Made by a program: the position numbers and the translations under genes. From NCBI GenBank assembly GCA_026390575.1, contig JAPLFR010000011.1, positions 1 to 64,000 on the forward strand: 64,000 nt of DNA. The letters run 5' to 3'. Shown here one piece after another: positions 18,557 through 27,378 of the stretch. The notes under the pieces were generated by a model. The model was not told the origin of the DNA and searched no databases. It worked only from the letters and a program-made list of their open reading frames with translations. Position 1 is the stretch's first letter, and every line of letters begins with the position of its first letter. Origin of the DNA: Ignavibacteriales bacterium (lineage in GTDB: Bacteria; Bacteroidota; Ignavibacteria; UBA10030).

Positions 18557-18637
18557 ACTGGACTCAAAATACAGTTTACCCCGTTCTACGGGGTTCGACT
18601 CAAATCGAGTGGGGGTTCGAGTCCCCCCTTCGGCACA
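18531..18637 (+). repeat. tRNA-Leu partial copy with two hairpin insertions
   Basis: The copy reproduces 67 nt of the intact tRNA (18119-18185) with a single change (tccag to tacag, breaking an anticodon-stem pair). Two inserts interrupt it. A 21-nt insert (18537-18557) containing the 7-bp hairpin tcccgac/gtcggga lies directly before the anticodon 5' strand. A 19-nt insert (18577-18595) containing the 6-bp hairpin accccg/cggggt lies just after the anticodon 3' strand, at the base of the variable arm. The T-arm and acceptor 3' strand are intact. Confidence 0.85.
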
Positions 18638-18641
18638 AAAA

Positions 18642-18673
18642 AAGCCTGTGAGCATTATGCTTACGGGCTTTTT
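18642..18673 (+). terminator. Rho-independent terminator after the tRNA-Leu fragment
   Basis: aagcctgtgagc (18642-18653) pairs with gcttacgggctt (18659-18670) through 12 positions, including one G-T pair, around a 5-nt loop, and is followed by a run of five Ts. It begins four bases after the end of the duplicated tRNA-Leu 3' copy, the usual place for a tRNA terminator. Confidence 0.85.
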
Positions 18674-18749
18674 CGTTGTGTCTGTTGGAAATGCAGCCTG
18701 GCTTACTTAATTTATTAAATGATATTTCGGAAAGTAAGTTGATGCATAG

Positions 18750-18904
18750 CCACGACGTTTACGTCGTGGACAAATAAAGTTGAAACAGCATCGGCTTCAG
18801 TCACATTTTGAATCGTTTTGGGCTAAAGCCAGGATTTTTATGAGACAATAAAGCCACGACCTGTCCCGAAGGGATGGCGTTGCCAAAGGTCGTGGCAATA
18901 TTTT
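18750..18904. repeat. Structured intergenic repeat, copy 1
   Basis: The segment starts with the perfect hairpin ccacgacgt/acgtcgtgg (18750-18758/18761-18769). It ends with a second, longer hairpin, gccacgacct/aggtcgtggc (18853-18862/18887-18896), that encloses an inner tccc-gaa-ggga hairpin. The stretch from 18770 to 18904 aligns to 57918-58059 with roughly 75 percent identity by eye. The other parts of the 18557-18936 gap are the tRNA-Leu fragment and terminator. It contains no open reading frame that I can support. Confidence 0.8.
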
Positions 18905-18936
18905 ATACATTTATACATTACATAAGTTGTTAAGCG

Positions 18937-20196
18937 ATGAATAAATCGAATATCTTATCTCAAGAAAACGATCCATATGCAGCTCTGCGATATCCGGAGT
19001 TTCGCAATCTTGTTCTGGGAAATTTTTTGCTCACGTTGGCGCTTCTTGCGCAAGAAATTGCGATTGGATATGAACTCTATCGCGTCACTCGCGATCCGCT
19101 TTCGTTAGGATTGATTGGACTTGTTGAAGCGGTCCCTTTTATTTCTTTTTCTCTCTTCGGTGGCCATATTGCTGACAAGTACAGTAAACGTAAAATCCTG
19201 TTGCGGAGCGTAGGAGGCGTTGCCCTGAGTTCAATAATGCTGCAGATTGTTGTACGGCAGCAGGGCCATATTTCTCAGGCAGCTTTTCTTATTGCAATCT
19301 ACCTCACGATTTTTATTATCGGATTCTGCAGAGCATTTCTATCTCCCACTGCAACTTCTCTTCGTGCTATTCTTGTCCCTATAGATTTATATGAAAATGC
19401 TTCAGCGTGGGGCAGTTCTGCCTGGCAGGTAGGTGCTATTGTAGGTCCAATGATGTCTGGTTTTCTCTATGCATGGATTGGATTTGCGAATACCTTACTT
19501 GTTGTGATTGTTATGGTTACCGCATCTTTTTTCCTTTTTAGGCAGATCGGAGAGAAACCTGTTCAGGTGGCGGATGATCAAAGTGAAATCATCGCCAGCA
19601 TAAAGCAGGGAATAGGTTTCGTTTTCAAAACAAAAATTATCCTGTATTCCATATCGCTTGACTTATTTTCCGTAATGTTTGGTGGAGTGATGGCGATTCT
19701 TCCCATCTATGCAGAGGACATTTTACATGTCGGGGCACAAGGATTAGGAATTCTTCGCGCAGCCCCCTCACTTGGCGCTGTTATTACATTGTTCTTGCTG
19801 ACGCGCTTCTCTCCCATGCATCATGCTTGGAGAAATTTGCTTATCTCTGTTACAGGATTTGGTATTTCCATCTTACTATTTGCTGTCTCACCGTGGATGG
19901 GACTTTCGGTTGCGATGCTCTTTATAGGGGGCGCTTTTGATAGCATCAGTGTCGTCATTCGCGCAACAATATTACAGATAATGACTCCCGATGAAATGCG
20001 TGGCAGGATTATGGCAGTGAATGGAATATTCCTTGCTTCATCTAATGAGCTTGGCGGCTTTGAATCAGGACTTGCCGCAAAACTCATGGGGACGGTTCCT
20101 TCTGTCGTGTTCGGTGGTGTAATGACACTACTAATCGTCACTTGGGTTTATTTCCGAACTGGTGACTTGAAGTATGTTGAAGTGAAAAAATCCTGA
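18937..20196 (+). CDS. MFS transporter, probable drug or siderophore exporter type
   Basis: The 419-residue protein has about 12 predicted membrane helices and the MFS loop 2-3 signature GGHIADKYSKRKILL (about residues 75-89). A second half-signature is PDEMRGRIMAVNGIF (about residues 351-365), typical of the EntS-like/DHA-related exporters that begin with YPEFRNLVLGNF-like N-termini. Substrate is unknown. It stands alone: upstream is the structured repeat, and downstream a 221-bp gap precedes the large outer-membrane protein. In that gap I see only a strong SD-like aggagg followed by a three-codon frame (about 20358-20380). Confidence 0.85.
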   Translation: MNKSNILSQENDPYAALRYPEFRNLVLGNFLLTLALLAQEIAIGYELYRVTRDPLSLGLIGLVEAVPFISFSLFGGHIADKYSKRKILLRSVGGVALSSIMLQIVVRQQGHISQAAFLIAIYLTIFIIGFCRAFLSPTATSLRAILVPIDLYENASAWGSSAWQVGAIVGPMMSGFLYAWIGFANTLLVVIVMVTASFFLFRQIGEKPVQVADDQSEIIASIKQGIGFVFKTKIILYSISLDLFSVMFGGVMAILPIYAEDILHVGAQGLGILRAAPSLGAVITLFLLTRFSPMHHAWRNLLISVTGFGISILLFAVSPWMGLSVAMLFIGGAFDSISVVIRATILQIMTPDEMRGRIMAVNGIFLASSNELGGFESGLAAKLMGTVPSVVFGGVMTLLIVTWVYFRTGDLKYVEVKKS

Positions 20197-20417
20197 AGGG
20201 ATTCTATGATATCTGTCAGAAGATATAATAGGGATTTCTCGACATTCATCTCTGTCTATAATCTCTTTCTATAAAGAAGTTGTAACAATTCATTCTCTTC
20301 GTTATCTTGCAATAACCATATTCATGGTTAACCGGAATAAGTCGATATAGTGCGTTTAGGAGGAAATTATGAGATATTGAGACAAATCTTTTTTCAGGAA
20401 TATCCTCTACGCACTCA

Positions 20418-23400
20418 ATGAAGTATTTGCTTTCTATCACCATTCTTGTCTTGTTGTTTCATTCAGCCCGTCTTTCCGCGCAGTCTTCCGGAACGGTTAC
20501 GTATTCTGGTATCCATTCCCATACGATTATACTCAACACGATTGATACAATCTATCAACTTCCAAAAGAATTTATTATTGAAGGAAGTGAGCGCATTCTT
20601 ATCGATTCAACAGCACATTTACTACGTTTGCGTGATTATCAAATAGATTATCGCTACGGTCATATTCTATTTTCTTCAGTTCAACTCAAACGAATTGTTT
20701 CCGATTCAATTCCACACAGGATGACAGTCACGTTCCGCACGCTTCCGATCAACTTCAAACGGGAATATGCACTCCGGCAATTAGAAATACGACGGGATTC
20801 TGATGGTGGTAATACAACGCTTATCTCACAGCCATCACGCGGGTTACTCTCGGAAGATTTATTTGGTCCGGGTTTCCAAAAAAGCGGATCGATTGTCCGT
20901 GGTTTTTCTGTCGGTTCTAATCGTGACCTATCGTTGAATTCCGGCTTCCGCATGCAGCTTGCAGGCAAACTTGCTCAGGATGTTGACGTAACGGCAGCGC
21001 TGACAGATGAGAACTCACCGATTCAACCTGAAGGGACTACACAAACGCTTCGCGAGGTTGATAAAGTGTATGTTGAAATAAAACATCCTCACTATTCTGC
21101 TACACTAGGAGATTTCAATTTACAGATTGATCAAAAGGAAGGAGGTGAGTTTGGAAGGTTGAATCGCAAATTGCAAGGTGCGCGCGGGGTTGCTTCATTC
21201 GAACGGATTGCAGGCTCTGATGTCGATGGATCAGTGTCATTTACCGGGGCGACAGCGCGGGGCAAGTATACAACAAATCAATTTCAAGGAATGGAAAGTG
21301 TGCAAGGTCCGTACCGTCTTACGGGAGCAAACGGTGAAAATCGTTTGATTGTCATCGCAGGAAGTGAACGTGTCTATTTAAACGGCGAGTTGATGACGCG
21401 CGGAGATGTGAATGATTATACTATCGATTATTCCAGCGGAGAGGTGACATTCTCGAGCCGTCGATTGATTACGAATGCGTCGCGGATTGTAATCGATTTT
21501 GAATACACCGATCAACAATTTATTCGAAATCTTATTGCAGGTACGATAAGCGGAAAAATATTCAGCAATGGATTAACATTGAATGCATCATTTGTACAAG
21601 AGGCGGATGATCCGGATTCTCCTATCGATGTAGCGCTCAACGATACAACTCGCGCCATCCTTCGGCAAAGCGGTGCAGATCGGATGACGGCATCGGTCTC
21701 TGGAATCATGAGAGCGGATAGCGGCAAGGGGCAATATATTTTGCACGATACACTTGTGAACGGTATACATTATCCGATACTTATCTATGCACCGGGAGAT
21801 TCGCTCGCATTCTTTTCGGCAAGTTTTTCGCCTGTAGATTTGGTGCCCGATACATCTGCCGGATACGTACGTGTTGCTGCCGGACAATTTCGTTTTGCCG
21901 GAATCGGCCAAGGAAGTTATCTCCCTCTCCAATTTTTGCCCATGCCGCAGCTTCATCAAATTTTTGAAGTGAACGGTCAAGTTGCTCTCTCATCGGATTT
22001 TTCTGTTTCCGGTGAATATGCAATGAGCAATTTCAATCAAAATAGATTTGCCAGCCAAGAGAGGAGCAGTCTTCAAGGCGGTGCGTTCACGTTTACCGCT
22101 CACTATAATCCGAAACGACTGCTTCTAGGTGGAAAGAATGTAGGGGAAGTGGATGCACATATCTCCGATCGATTTGTAGACCGGCGCTTCGTTCCGCTGG
22201 ATCGTGCAAATGAAGTGGAGTTCAACAGGAAATGGAATCTCAGCGAAGCAGCCGTTGCCAATGAAGAAATTCAGGAATTCTCTCTGGCGTATCTTCCGAC
22301 ACGGAGTGTGAACAGCGCTGTGTCGTATGGTGTGCTGAATCGTTCGGGAGAAGTGCATTCCAGCAGAACGCAAATCAATCTTGGAATTGCAGACTCAAGT
22401 TTACCGAACGCTCAATACCAAATCGAAAGAATCAACACAAGCAACACACTCTTGCAAGATGAATCGCACTGGACTCGTCAGCGCGGAACAGTGGAATATG
22501 AAATTGCAAAATGGCGCCCCAGCATTCGCATAGAAATGGAAGAACGCATTGCTGCACCGAGCGGACAAGATTCAATGCGTCAAGGCAGTTTTCGCTTTCT
22601 CGAAATTGCCCCGCGCCTTTCCACTGCCGAATTCTGGAGAATGACTGCCTCTGCCGAGTATCAAATACGTACGGAAGACAGCACTGCTGACGGAAGTATA
22701 AGCCGTGCATCACGATCTCTGACGCAACTTTACAATTGGCAGTTGAACGGATGGCAATCTTTATCAAGTTCGCTCACCTTAAGCATTCGCACTGTAGAGT
22801 TTACTGATGAATTCAAGCACCGTGGGAATTCTAATTCTGACGGCGTTCTGGTTCGCTCCCAAACACGTTACACTCCTCTGCAGCGTGCTGTTGAAACTGA
22901 TCTCTACTATGAGTTTTCCAACCAACGTTCTGCGCGCCTGGAGCGGCTATTTATTCGCGTAACAAAGGGGAGCGGAAATTACAAATACATTGGTGATGTG
23001 AATAACAACGGAGTTGTTGATGAAAATGATTTTGAACTCACGCGTTTCGATGGTGATTATATCGTTGTCTATATTCCGAGCGACCAGCTTTATCCTGTCG
23101 CAGATCTTAAAACGAGCGTGCGTTTACGACTGCAACCGGCACGTTTGATTCCGGTTGCATCCACGTGGCTCAGAAAAGCTCTGCGGGCAATTTCAACCGA
23201 AACATATGTACGCGTAGATGAGAGAAGTAAGGATACGGATACCAAACAAATATACTTGCTTAATTTCTCGCATTTTCTGAACGATCAAACGACGCTCGCT
23301 GGTGCACAGCAATTCACGCAGGATGTGTTTCTCTTTGAGAACAATTCCGATCTCTCATTTCGGTTTCGTTACAACGAGCGATATGGATTAACACAACTTG

Positions 23401-23954
23401 TCTCGTCAATAGAAAAAACCTTTCAGGAGGAACGATCCGTACGGATCCGATCGCAACTTGTGCAAGAGATCAGTAACCAGACAGACTTTGTTAGCAAAAT
23501 TGATCGAATGACAGCATCCGCGCACTCGTCGGAAGAACGAGAACTGGTTTCCAATGCACTGCTTTCCGATTTTTCTTATCGGCCGACGATGAATTGGGAA
23601 TCCGGCTTCAATTTCGGCGTCACGGAAGTGGTTAATCATTTCGGTGGAAAGAATGCAACAGCAGATATAAATGAAGAGGGAATGAGGATGGTGCAGTCAT
23701 TTCCTGGCGTCGGACAGTTACGTGCGGAACTCAAGCGGGAAGAAGTGTCGTTGACAAATATCACCGATCCCAATGCATCATTGCCCTATGAATTCACTCT
23801 CGGTAAAGCAGTAGGACAAAGTTATCTTTGGCAGTTGACATTCGAGTACCGCATCACTGCGAACCTGCAATTGTCACTCAATTACAATGGACGGAAGGAA
23901 GGAGGAGGACTGCCGATCCATTTTGCGCGCATGGAAGCGAGAGCGTTTTTCTAA
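20418..23954 (+). CDS. Large outer-membrane beta-barrel-like protein, function unknown
   Basis: The 1178-residue product has a signal peptide ending near RLSAQ (residues 1-22). Residues about 155-270 (GSIVRGFSVGSNRDLSLNSG, then IQPEGTTQTLREVDKVYVE) resemble the repeated SprA-like or LPS-assembly-like barrel segments of Bacteroidota surface proteins. A dockerin-like calcium-binding motif, GDVNNNGVVDENDFEL, is near residue 858. The C-terminus LQLSLNYNGRKEGGG...ARMEARAFF ends in aromatic residues as barrel proteins do. I do not recognise a specific function. Beyond the stop, bases 23955-24109 read as a barrel-like tail in another frame, but the conserved ending above indicates the protein is complete. 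Confidence 0.7.
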   Translation: MKYLLSITILVLLFHSARLSAQSSGTVTYSGIHSHTIILNTIDTIYQLPKEFIIEGSERILIDSTAHLLRLRDYQIDYRYGHILFSSVQLKRIVSDSIPHRMTVTFRTLPINFKREYALRQLEIRRDSDGGNTTLISQPSRGLLSEDLFGPGFQKSGSIVRGFSVGSNRDLSLNSGFRMQLAGKLAQDVDVTAALTDENSPIQPEGTTQTLREVDKVYVEIKHPHYSATLGDFNLQIDQKEGGEFGRLNRKLQGARGVASFERIAGSDVDGSVSFTGATARGKYTTNQFQGMESVQGPYRLTGANGENRLIVIAGSERVYLNGELMTRGDVNDYTIDYSSGEVTFSSRRLITNASRIVIDFEYTDQQFIRNLIAGTISGKIFSNGLTLNASFVQEADDPDSPIDVALNDTTRAILRQSGADRMTASVSGIMRADSGKGQYILHDTLVNGIHYPILIYAPGDSLAFFSASFSPVDLVPDTSAGYVRVAAGQFRFAGIGQGSYLPLQFLPMPQLHQIFEVNGQVALSSDFSVSGEYAMSNFNQNRFASQERSSLQGGAFTFTAHYNPKRLLLGGKNVGEVDAHISDRFVDRRFVPLDRANEVEFNRKWNLSEAAVANEEIQEFSLAYLPTRSVNSAVSYGVLNRSGEVHSSRTQINLGIADSSLPNAQYQIERINTSNTLLQDESHWTRQRGTVEYEIAKWRPSIRIEMEERIAAPSGQDSMRQGSFRFLEIAPRLSTAEFWRMTASAEYQIRTEDSTADGSISRASRSLTQLYNWQLNGWQSLSSSLTLSIRTVEFTDEFKHRGNSNSDGVLVRSQTRYTPLQRAVETDLYYEFSNQRSARLERLFIRVTKGSGNYKYIGDVNNNGVVDENDFELTRFDGDYIVVYIPSDQLYPVADLKTSVRLRLQPARLIPVASTWLRKALRAISTETYVRVDERSKDTDTKQIYLLNFSHFLNDQTTLAGAQQFTQDVFLFENNSDLSFRFRYNERYGLTQLVSSIEKTFQEERSVRIRSQLVQEISNQTDFVSKIDRMTASAHSSEERELVSNALLSDFSYRPTMNWESGFNFGVTEVVNHFGGKNATADINEEGMRMVQSFPGVGQLRAELKREEVSLTNITDPNASLPYEFTLGKAVGQSYLWQLTFEYRITANLQLSLNYNGRKEGGGLPIHFARMEARAFF

Positions 23955-24161
23955 TTACTGTCAAGGACTATTCTCAAGAAGGAGTCGAAAGAATCAAGAG
24001 ACCTCTTGCCTTTCAAATACCTTTTCGTTATACTTTTTCCGGCTTCAGCCCGGGAGCATTTCTCGAAATGCAATTCAACAACAAATCGATTTCGCATACG
24101 AAAGAATGAAAATGAAATTTGATGAGACGTTGGACCTGTTTTTTTAGGACAGTGAGAGAAC

Positions 24162-24671
24162 ATGGAAAAAATCTACTATTCGTCGTTTAATTCAAAAATC
24201 GGCACCATTCATATTGCTTCAACAAAATCGGGTGTATGTAAAATTAGTATTCCGGCTCAGACAAAAAAAGAATTTCTCGTATGGCTGCAAAAGAAATTCG
24301 ATGGTGCTGAACTCGTCGAAACATCGACCAAGAATCGTCAGATCATCGATGAATTGAATCGCTATTTTGACCGGCGGCTTGTGAAGTTCCACAGCCGGCT
24401 CGACCCGGTGGGAACTGAATTTCAGCGCCGTGTGTGGTGTGAGTTAAAACGAATTCGCTATGGGAAAATGATTTCATATAAAGAACTTGCGAAACGTGTC
24501 GGCGTTCAGCGTGGCTTTCAAGCAGTAGGAAAAGCAAACGGGGCCAATCCGCTTCCCATTGTTGTGCCATGTCATCGCGTCATCGGATCGAATTCTAAGC
24601 TTGTAGGGTATGCTGCTGGTTTGAAAACGAAAGAATTTCTTTTACGGCTCGAAGGCGCATTGCCGGTATGA
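24162..24671 (+). CDS. ogt: Methylated-DNA--protein-cysteine methyltransferase
   Basis: The 169-residue protein has the active-site motif VVPCHRVIGS with the methyl-acceptor Cys at residue 137, preceded by the DNA-binding helix region YKELAKRVGVQRGFQAVGKANGANPLP. The conserved GTEFQRRVWCELKRI segment is also present. It removes methyl groups from O6-alkylguanine by suicide transfer. Length suits Ogt-type enzymes without an Ada regulatory domain. The ATG is preceded by GTGAGAG. It lies upstream of the helicase gene with 194 bp between them, so shared transcription is possible but not shown. Confidence 0.93.
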   Translation: MEKIYYSSFNSKIGTIHIASTKSGVCKISIPAQTKKEFLVWLQKKFDGAELVETSTKNRQIIDELNRYFDRRLVKFHSRLDPVGTEFQRRVWCELKRIRYGKMISYKELAKRVGVQRGFQAVGKANGANPLPIVVPCHRVIGSNSKLVGYAAGLKTKEFLLRLEGALPV

Positions 24672-24865
24672 TTTTGAAATGAGGGAGTAGGTGTGTGGCA
24701 TGAGTGATTACAATCTCAATTTCAATACTCTTCATTCTGTCATCTTCAATCTGAAATCAGCACTTCAAAATTTATTTTTCTGTAGGAATACGTAAAGAAG
24801 AAATCGACTTCTTCTTGCCCTCCGAGCAAATATTTCTTACCATTTCATCTTACGAAAGTACTTGT

Positions 24866-27103
24866 ATGATGAAATTTCTCAACGATCTCAATCCTGTTCA
24901 AGCAGAGGCAGTGAAAGCCGCCAATGGTCCGGTGATGATCATCGCCGGCGCAGGCAGCGGTAAAACACGCGTCCTGACGTACCGCATTGCATACCTGATG
25001 GCATGCGGTGTGCCGGCACATCAAATTCTTGCGCTTACGTTTACGAACAAAGCGGCAAAGGAGATGAAGAATCGTATCATGAAGCTGGTGGGTGATGATG
25101 CGGGAAATCTTTGGATGGGTACATTTCATTCTATGTTTGCTCGTATTCTCCGCAAAGAATGCATGCATTTGAAGTTCACGCCGTCCTTCACGATCTATGA
25201 CTCTGATGATTCGCTCAGTACCATAAAAAAAGTAATGGAGAAACTGAACCTGCCGACTCAGCAGTTCAATCCTTTAGCGATTCGCTCGCGCATTAGTAAT
25301 GCGAAAAATCAATATCTCTCGCCACGTAAGTTCGCTGACACTGTACACGAACTCTTCGATGAAAAGGCAGCACTGGTATATTTGGAGTATCAAAAAACGC
25401 TTGAGCGCAGCAACGCTATGGATTTTGACGACCTCCTGGTAAAACCAATTGAACTCTTCGAGAAGAAGAAAGAAGTGCTTGAAAAATATCAGTATCGCTT
25501 CAAGTTTATTTTAGTGGATGAATTTCAAGATACGAATCGAGCACAATACCAGGTTATCCGGCTGCTCGGCAATATGCTGAAGAATATTGCGGTCGTGGGA
25601 GACGATGCTCAAAGTATTTATTCCTTCCGCGGCGCAGATATCCGCAACATTTTAGATTTTCAAAAAGATTATCCCGGCTGCCAGCTTTTTAGATTAGAAC
25701 AAAATTATCGGTCTACAAAATCGATCATATCGGTGGCAGATGAGCTCATTCATTGTAACAAAGAACGGTTGAAGAAAAAATTGTGGACTTCAAATCCTGC
25801 GGGCGAACCGGTAACGATTGTGCAATGCGCAGATGACCATGATGAGGGAAGTCAAATTGTCCGTGCCATCCAGCAGGAAAGTCACAGGCGTAAACTCGAC
25901 CTGAAAGATTTTGCTGTGCTGTATCGAACAAACGCACAATCGCGTGCACTGGAAGAAGCATTTAGAAAAAATGCGATTCCCTATGAAATTATCGGCGGCA
26001 CGCGGTTCTACGAACGCAAAGAAATTAAAGATGTGCTTGCGTACTTGCGCCTGCTTGCAAATCCTACGGACGAAGTAAGTCTGTTGCGCATCATTAATTA
26101 TCCCGCACGCGGAATAGGTGACGTGACGATCGAACATCTGCAGAGATTTGCATCGGAACACTCGCTCACGTTATTTGATACATTAAAACGACTTGATGAA
26201 GTAAGAGATCTGACGGATCGAGCAAAAAACAGCTTGTCAGAATTCAGCGCAATTATTGATAAGTACCACTCATTACGTCCGCAGATGACGTTCAGCGAAT
26301 GGTCGCGTTCTCTCGTGGATGAACTGGGAATTCTATCGATCTTTAAAGAGGAACGCACGGCTGAGTCGATGGGACGGTGGGAGAATGTACAGGAATTACT
26401 CTCGGCAATTTCTGAATTCAGCAATGATAAACCAGATGGCACGCTCGAGTCGTTTCTTGAAGAAGTAGCGCTCGTTTCTGATATCGACACATGGGAAGGC
26501 GAACACAATGCCGTTACATTGATGACGCTGCATGCGTCAAAGGGATTGGAATTTCCTGTAGTAATGATCGCTGGATTGGAGGAAGGGCTTTTACCGTTTT
26601 ATTCCAGCACCATCGAATCTTCAGATGTGGAGGAAGAACGGCGGTTATTTTATGTCGGGATTACAAGGGCAGAACAAAAGTTGTACATCACTCATACCAA
26701 TCTCCGGTACAGATTTGGCGACGTCACGTATCCAAGCGAATCACGATTTCTTCATGAGTTGGGGACAGAAAATATAGAGCGTGTAGGAATGAAAGCTCAG
26801 CGTCAGCGCGCGGCTGCATCATTGCTTGAGTTCGATAAGCCGGCATCTGCGACGCGGCAACTGGCACATCAGAAGAAGAAACAGGAAGCGGCGCTTTTTA
26901 GTGACGTCATGCCGGACTATGAATCTGAATCACAGGAACATTTCGAAGTCAAACGCGGCGCAATTGTGAAACACGAAATATTTGGCTGCGGACGCGTTAT
27001 GGTTGTAAGTGGAAAAGGGGATGCTCAGAAAGCTGTCGTGCAGTTTGATAGTTGTGGAACGAAGAATCTCATTTTAAAATACGCAAATTTGAAACCCGCC
27101 TGA
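24866..27103 (+). CDS. pcrA: UvrD/PcrA-type superfamily I DNA helicase
   Basis: From the ATG at 24866 the product is 745 residues and begins MMKFLNDLNPVQAEAV, as family members do. A TTG 17 codons earlier adds a tail with no family similarity, so it was rejected. Walker A GAGSGKT is at residues 28-34, followed by TFTNKAAKEMK; the Walker B/DEAD-like DEFQDTN is at 218-224; GDDAQSIYSFRGAD, LEQNYRST and the late VTLMTLHASKGLEFPVV and ERRLFYVGITRA motifs follow in order. It is a 3'-5' helicase for repair and replication restart. The C-terminal about 60 residues (HEIFGCGRVMVVSGKGD) form the Tudor-like domain that binds RNA polymerase in PcrA. All the recognised motifs are intact. Confidence 0.93.
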   Translation: MMKFLNDLNPVQAEAVKAANGPVMIIAGAGSGKTRVLTYRIAYLMACGVPAHQILALTFTNKAAKEMKNRIMKLVGDDAGNLWMGTFHSMFARILRKECMHLKFTPSFTIYDSDDSLSTIKKVMEKLNLPTQQFNPLAIRSRISNAKNQYLSPRKFADTVHELFDEKAALVYLEYQKTLERSNAMDFDDLLVKPIELFEKKKEVLEKYQYRFKFILVDEFQDTNRAQYQVIRLLGNMLKNIAVVGDDAQSIYSFRGADIRNILDFQKDYPGCQLFRLEQNYRSTKSIISVADELIHCNKERLKKKLWTSNPAGEPVTIVQCADDHDEGSQIVRAIQQESHRRKLDLKDFAVLYRTNAQSRALEEAFRKNAIPYEIIGGTRFYERKEIKDVLAYLRLLANPTDEVSLLRIINYPARGIGDVTIEHLQRFASEHSLTLFDTLKRLDEVRDLTDRAKNSLSEFSAIIDKYHSLRPQMTFSEWSRSLVDELGILSIFKEERTAESMGRWENVQELLSAISEFSNDKPDGTLESFLEEVALVSDIDTWEGEHNAVTLMTLHASKGLEFPVVMIAGLEEGLLPFYSSTIESSDVEEERRLFYVGITRAEQKLYITHTNLRYRFGDVTYPSESRFLHELGTENIERVGMKAQRQRAAASLLEFDKPASATRQLAHQKKKQEAALFSDVMPDYESESQEHFEVKRGAIVKHEIFGCGRVMVVSGKGDAQKAVVQFDSCGTKNLILKYANLKPA

Positions 27104-27378
27104 TCAGCCCAGTTGTTGGTTCGACTATATGTGGATGAAGTGTTTACTCAGTTCAGGATGTAGATTTAATGGGAACGCCTCCCTGATTTAGAACTCTCAC
27201 AAAACTGCTTATTCCATGTTATTTTAAAAAAAATGACCGTGATATAAAACGGCATCAATCTGTATCATATTAGTTTTATCTAAAACTTATTGCTTCCCAC
27301 TAATCATTTCTCAATATTTTATATAAGTGAAATTTCAATTTGTAACCATAGTATACTGATATCGGAATTACACACACA

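Larger units (their letters stand above)
18186..18637 (+). mobile_element. Candidate tRNA-targeting GIY-YIG mini-element, tRNA-Leu copy
   Basis: The unit is 452 bp and contains a short AT-rich leader, a 91-codon GIY-YIG gene and a partial copy of the tRNA-Leu. A strong terminator hairpin (18642-18673) sits immediately after the partial tRNA copy and not after the intact tRNA. That is where it would be if it were the original tRNA terminator, displaced when the unit entered. Gene order matches the tRNA-Arg locus at 12266-12650. No integrase or transposase is present, so any mobility would depend on the nuclease and host recombination, or be passive. This interpretation is inferred. Confidence 0.5.

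Noticed and set aside
18429-18710. Frames on both strands (18429-18710 plus, 18437-18655 minus) through the tRNA-Leu fragment
   Set aside because: They arise from reading tRNA fragments and the terminator; no protein family features.
23828-24109. A 93-codon frame crossing the end of the large outer-membrane gene
   Set aside because: Most of it shadows the real gene in another frame. The tail (PFRYTFSGFSPGAF) looks barrel-like, but the main protein already ends in a normal aromatic C-terminus, so a frameshift is not needed.
24815-24865. A TTG start that would add 17 codons to the helicase
   Set aside because: The extra residues have no family similarity, and an ATG at 24866 is followed by the standard PcrA N-terminus.
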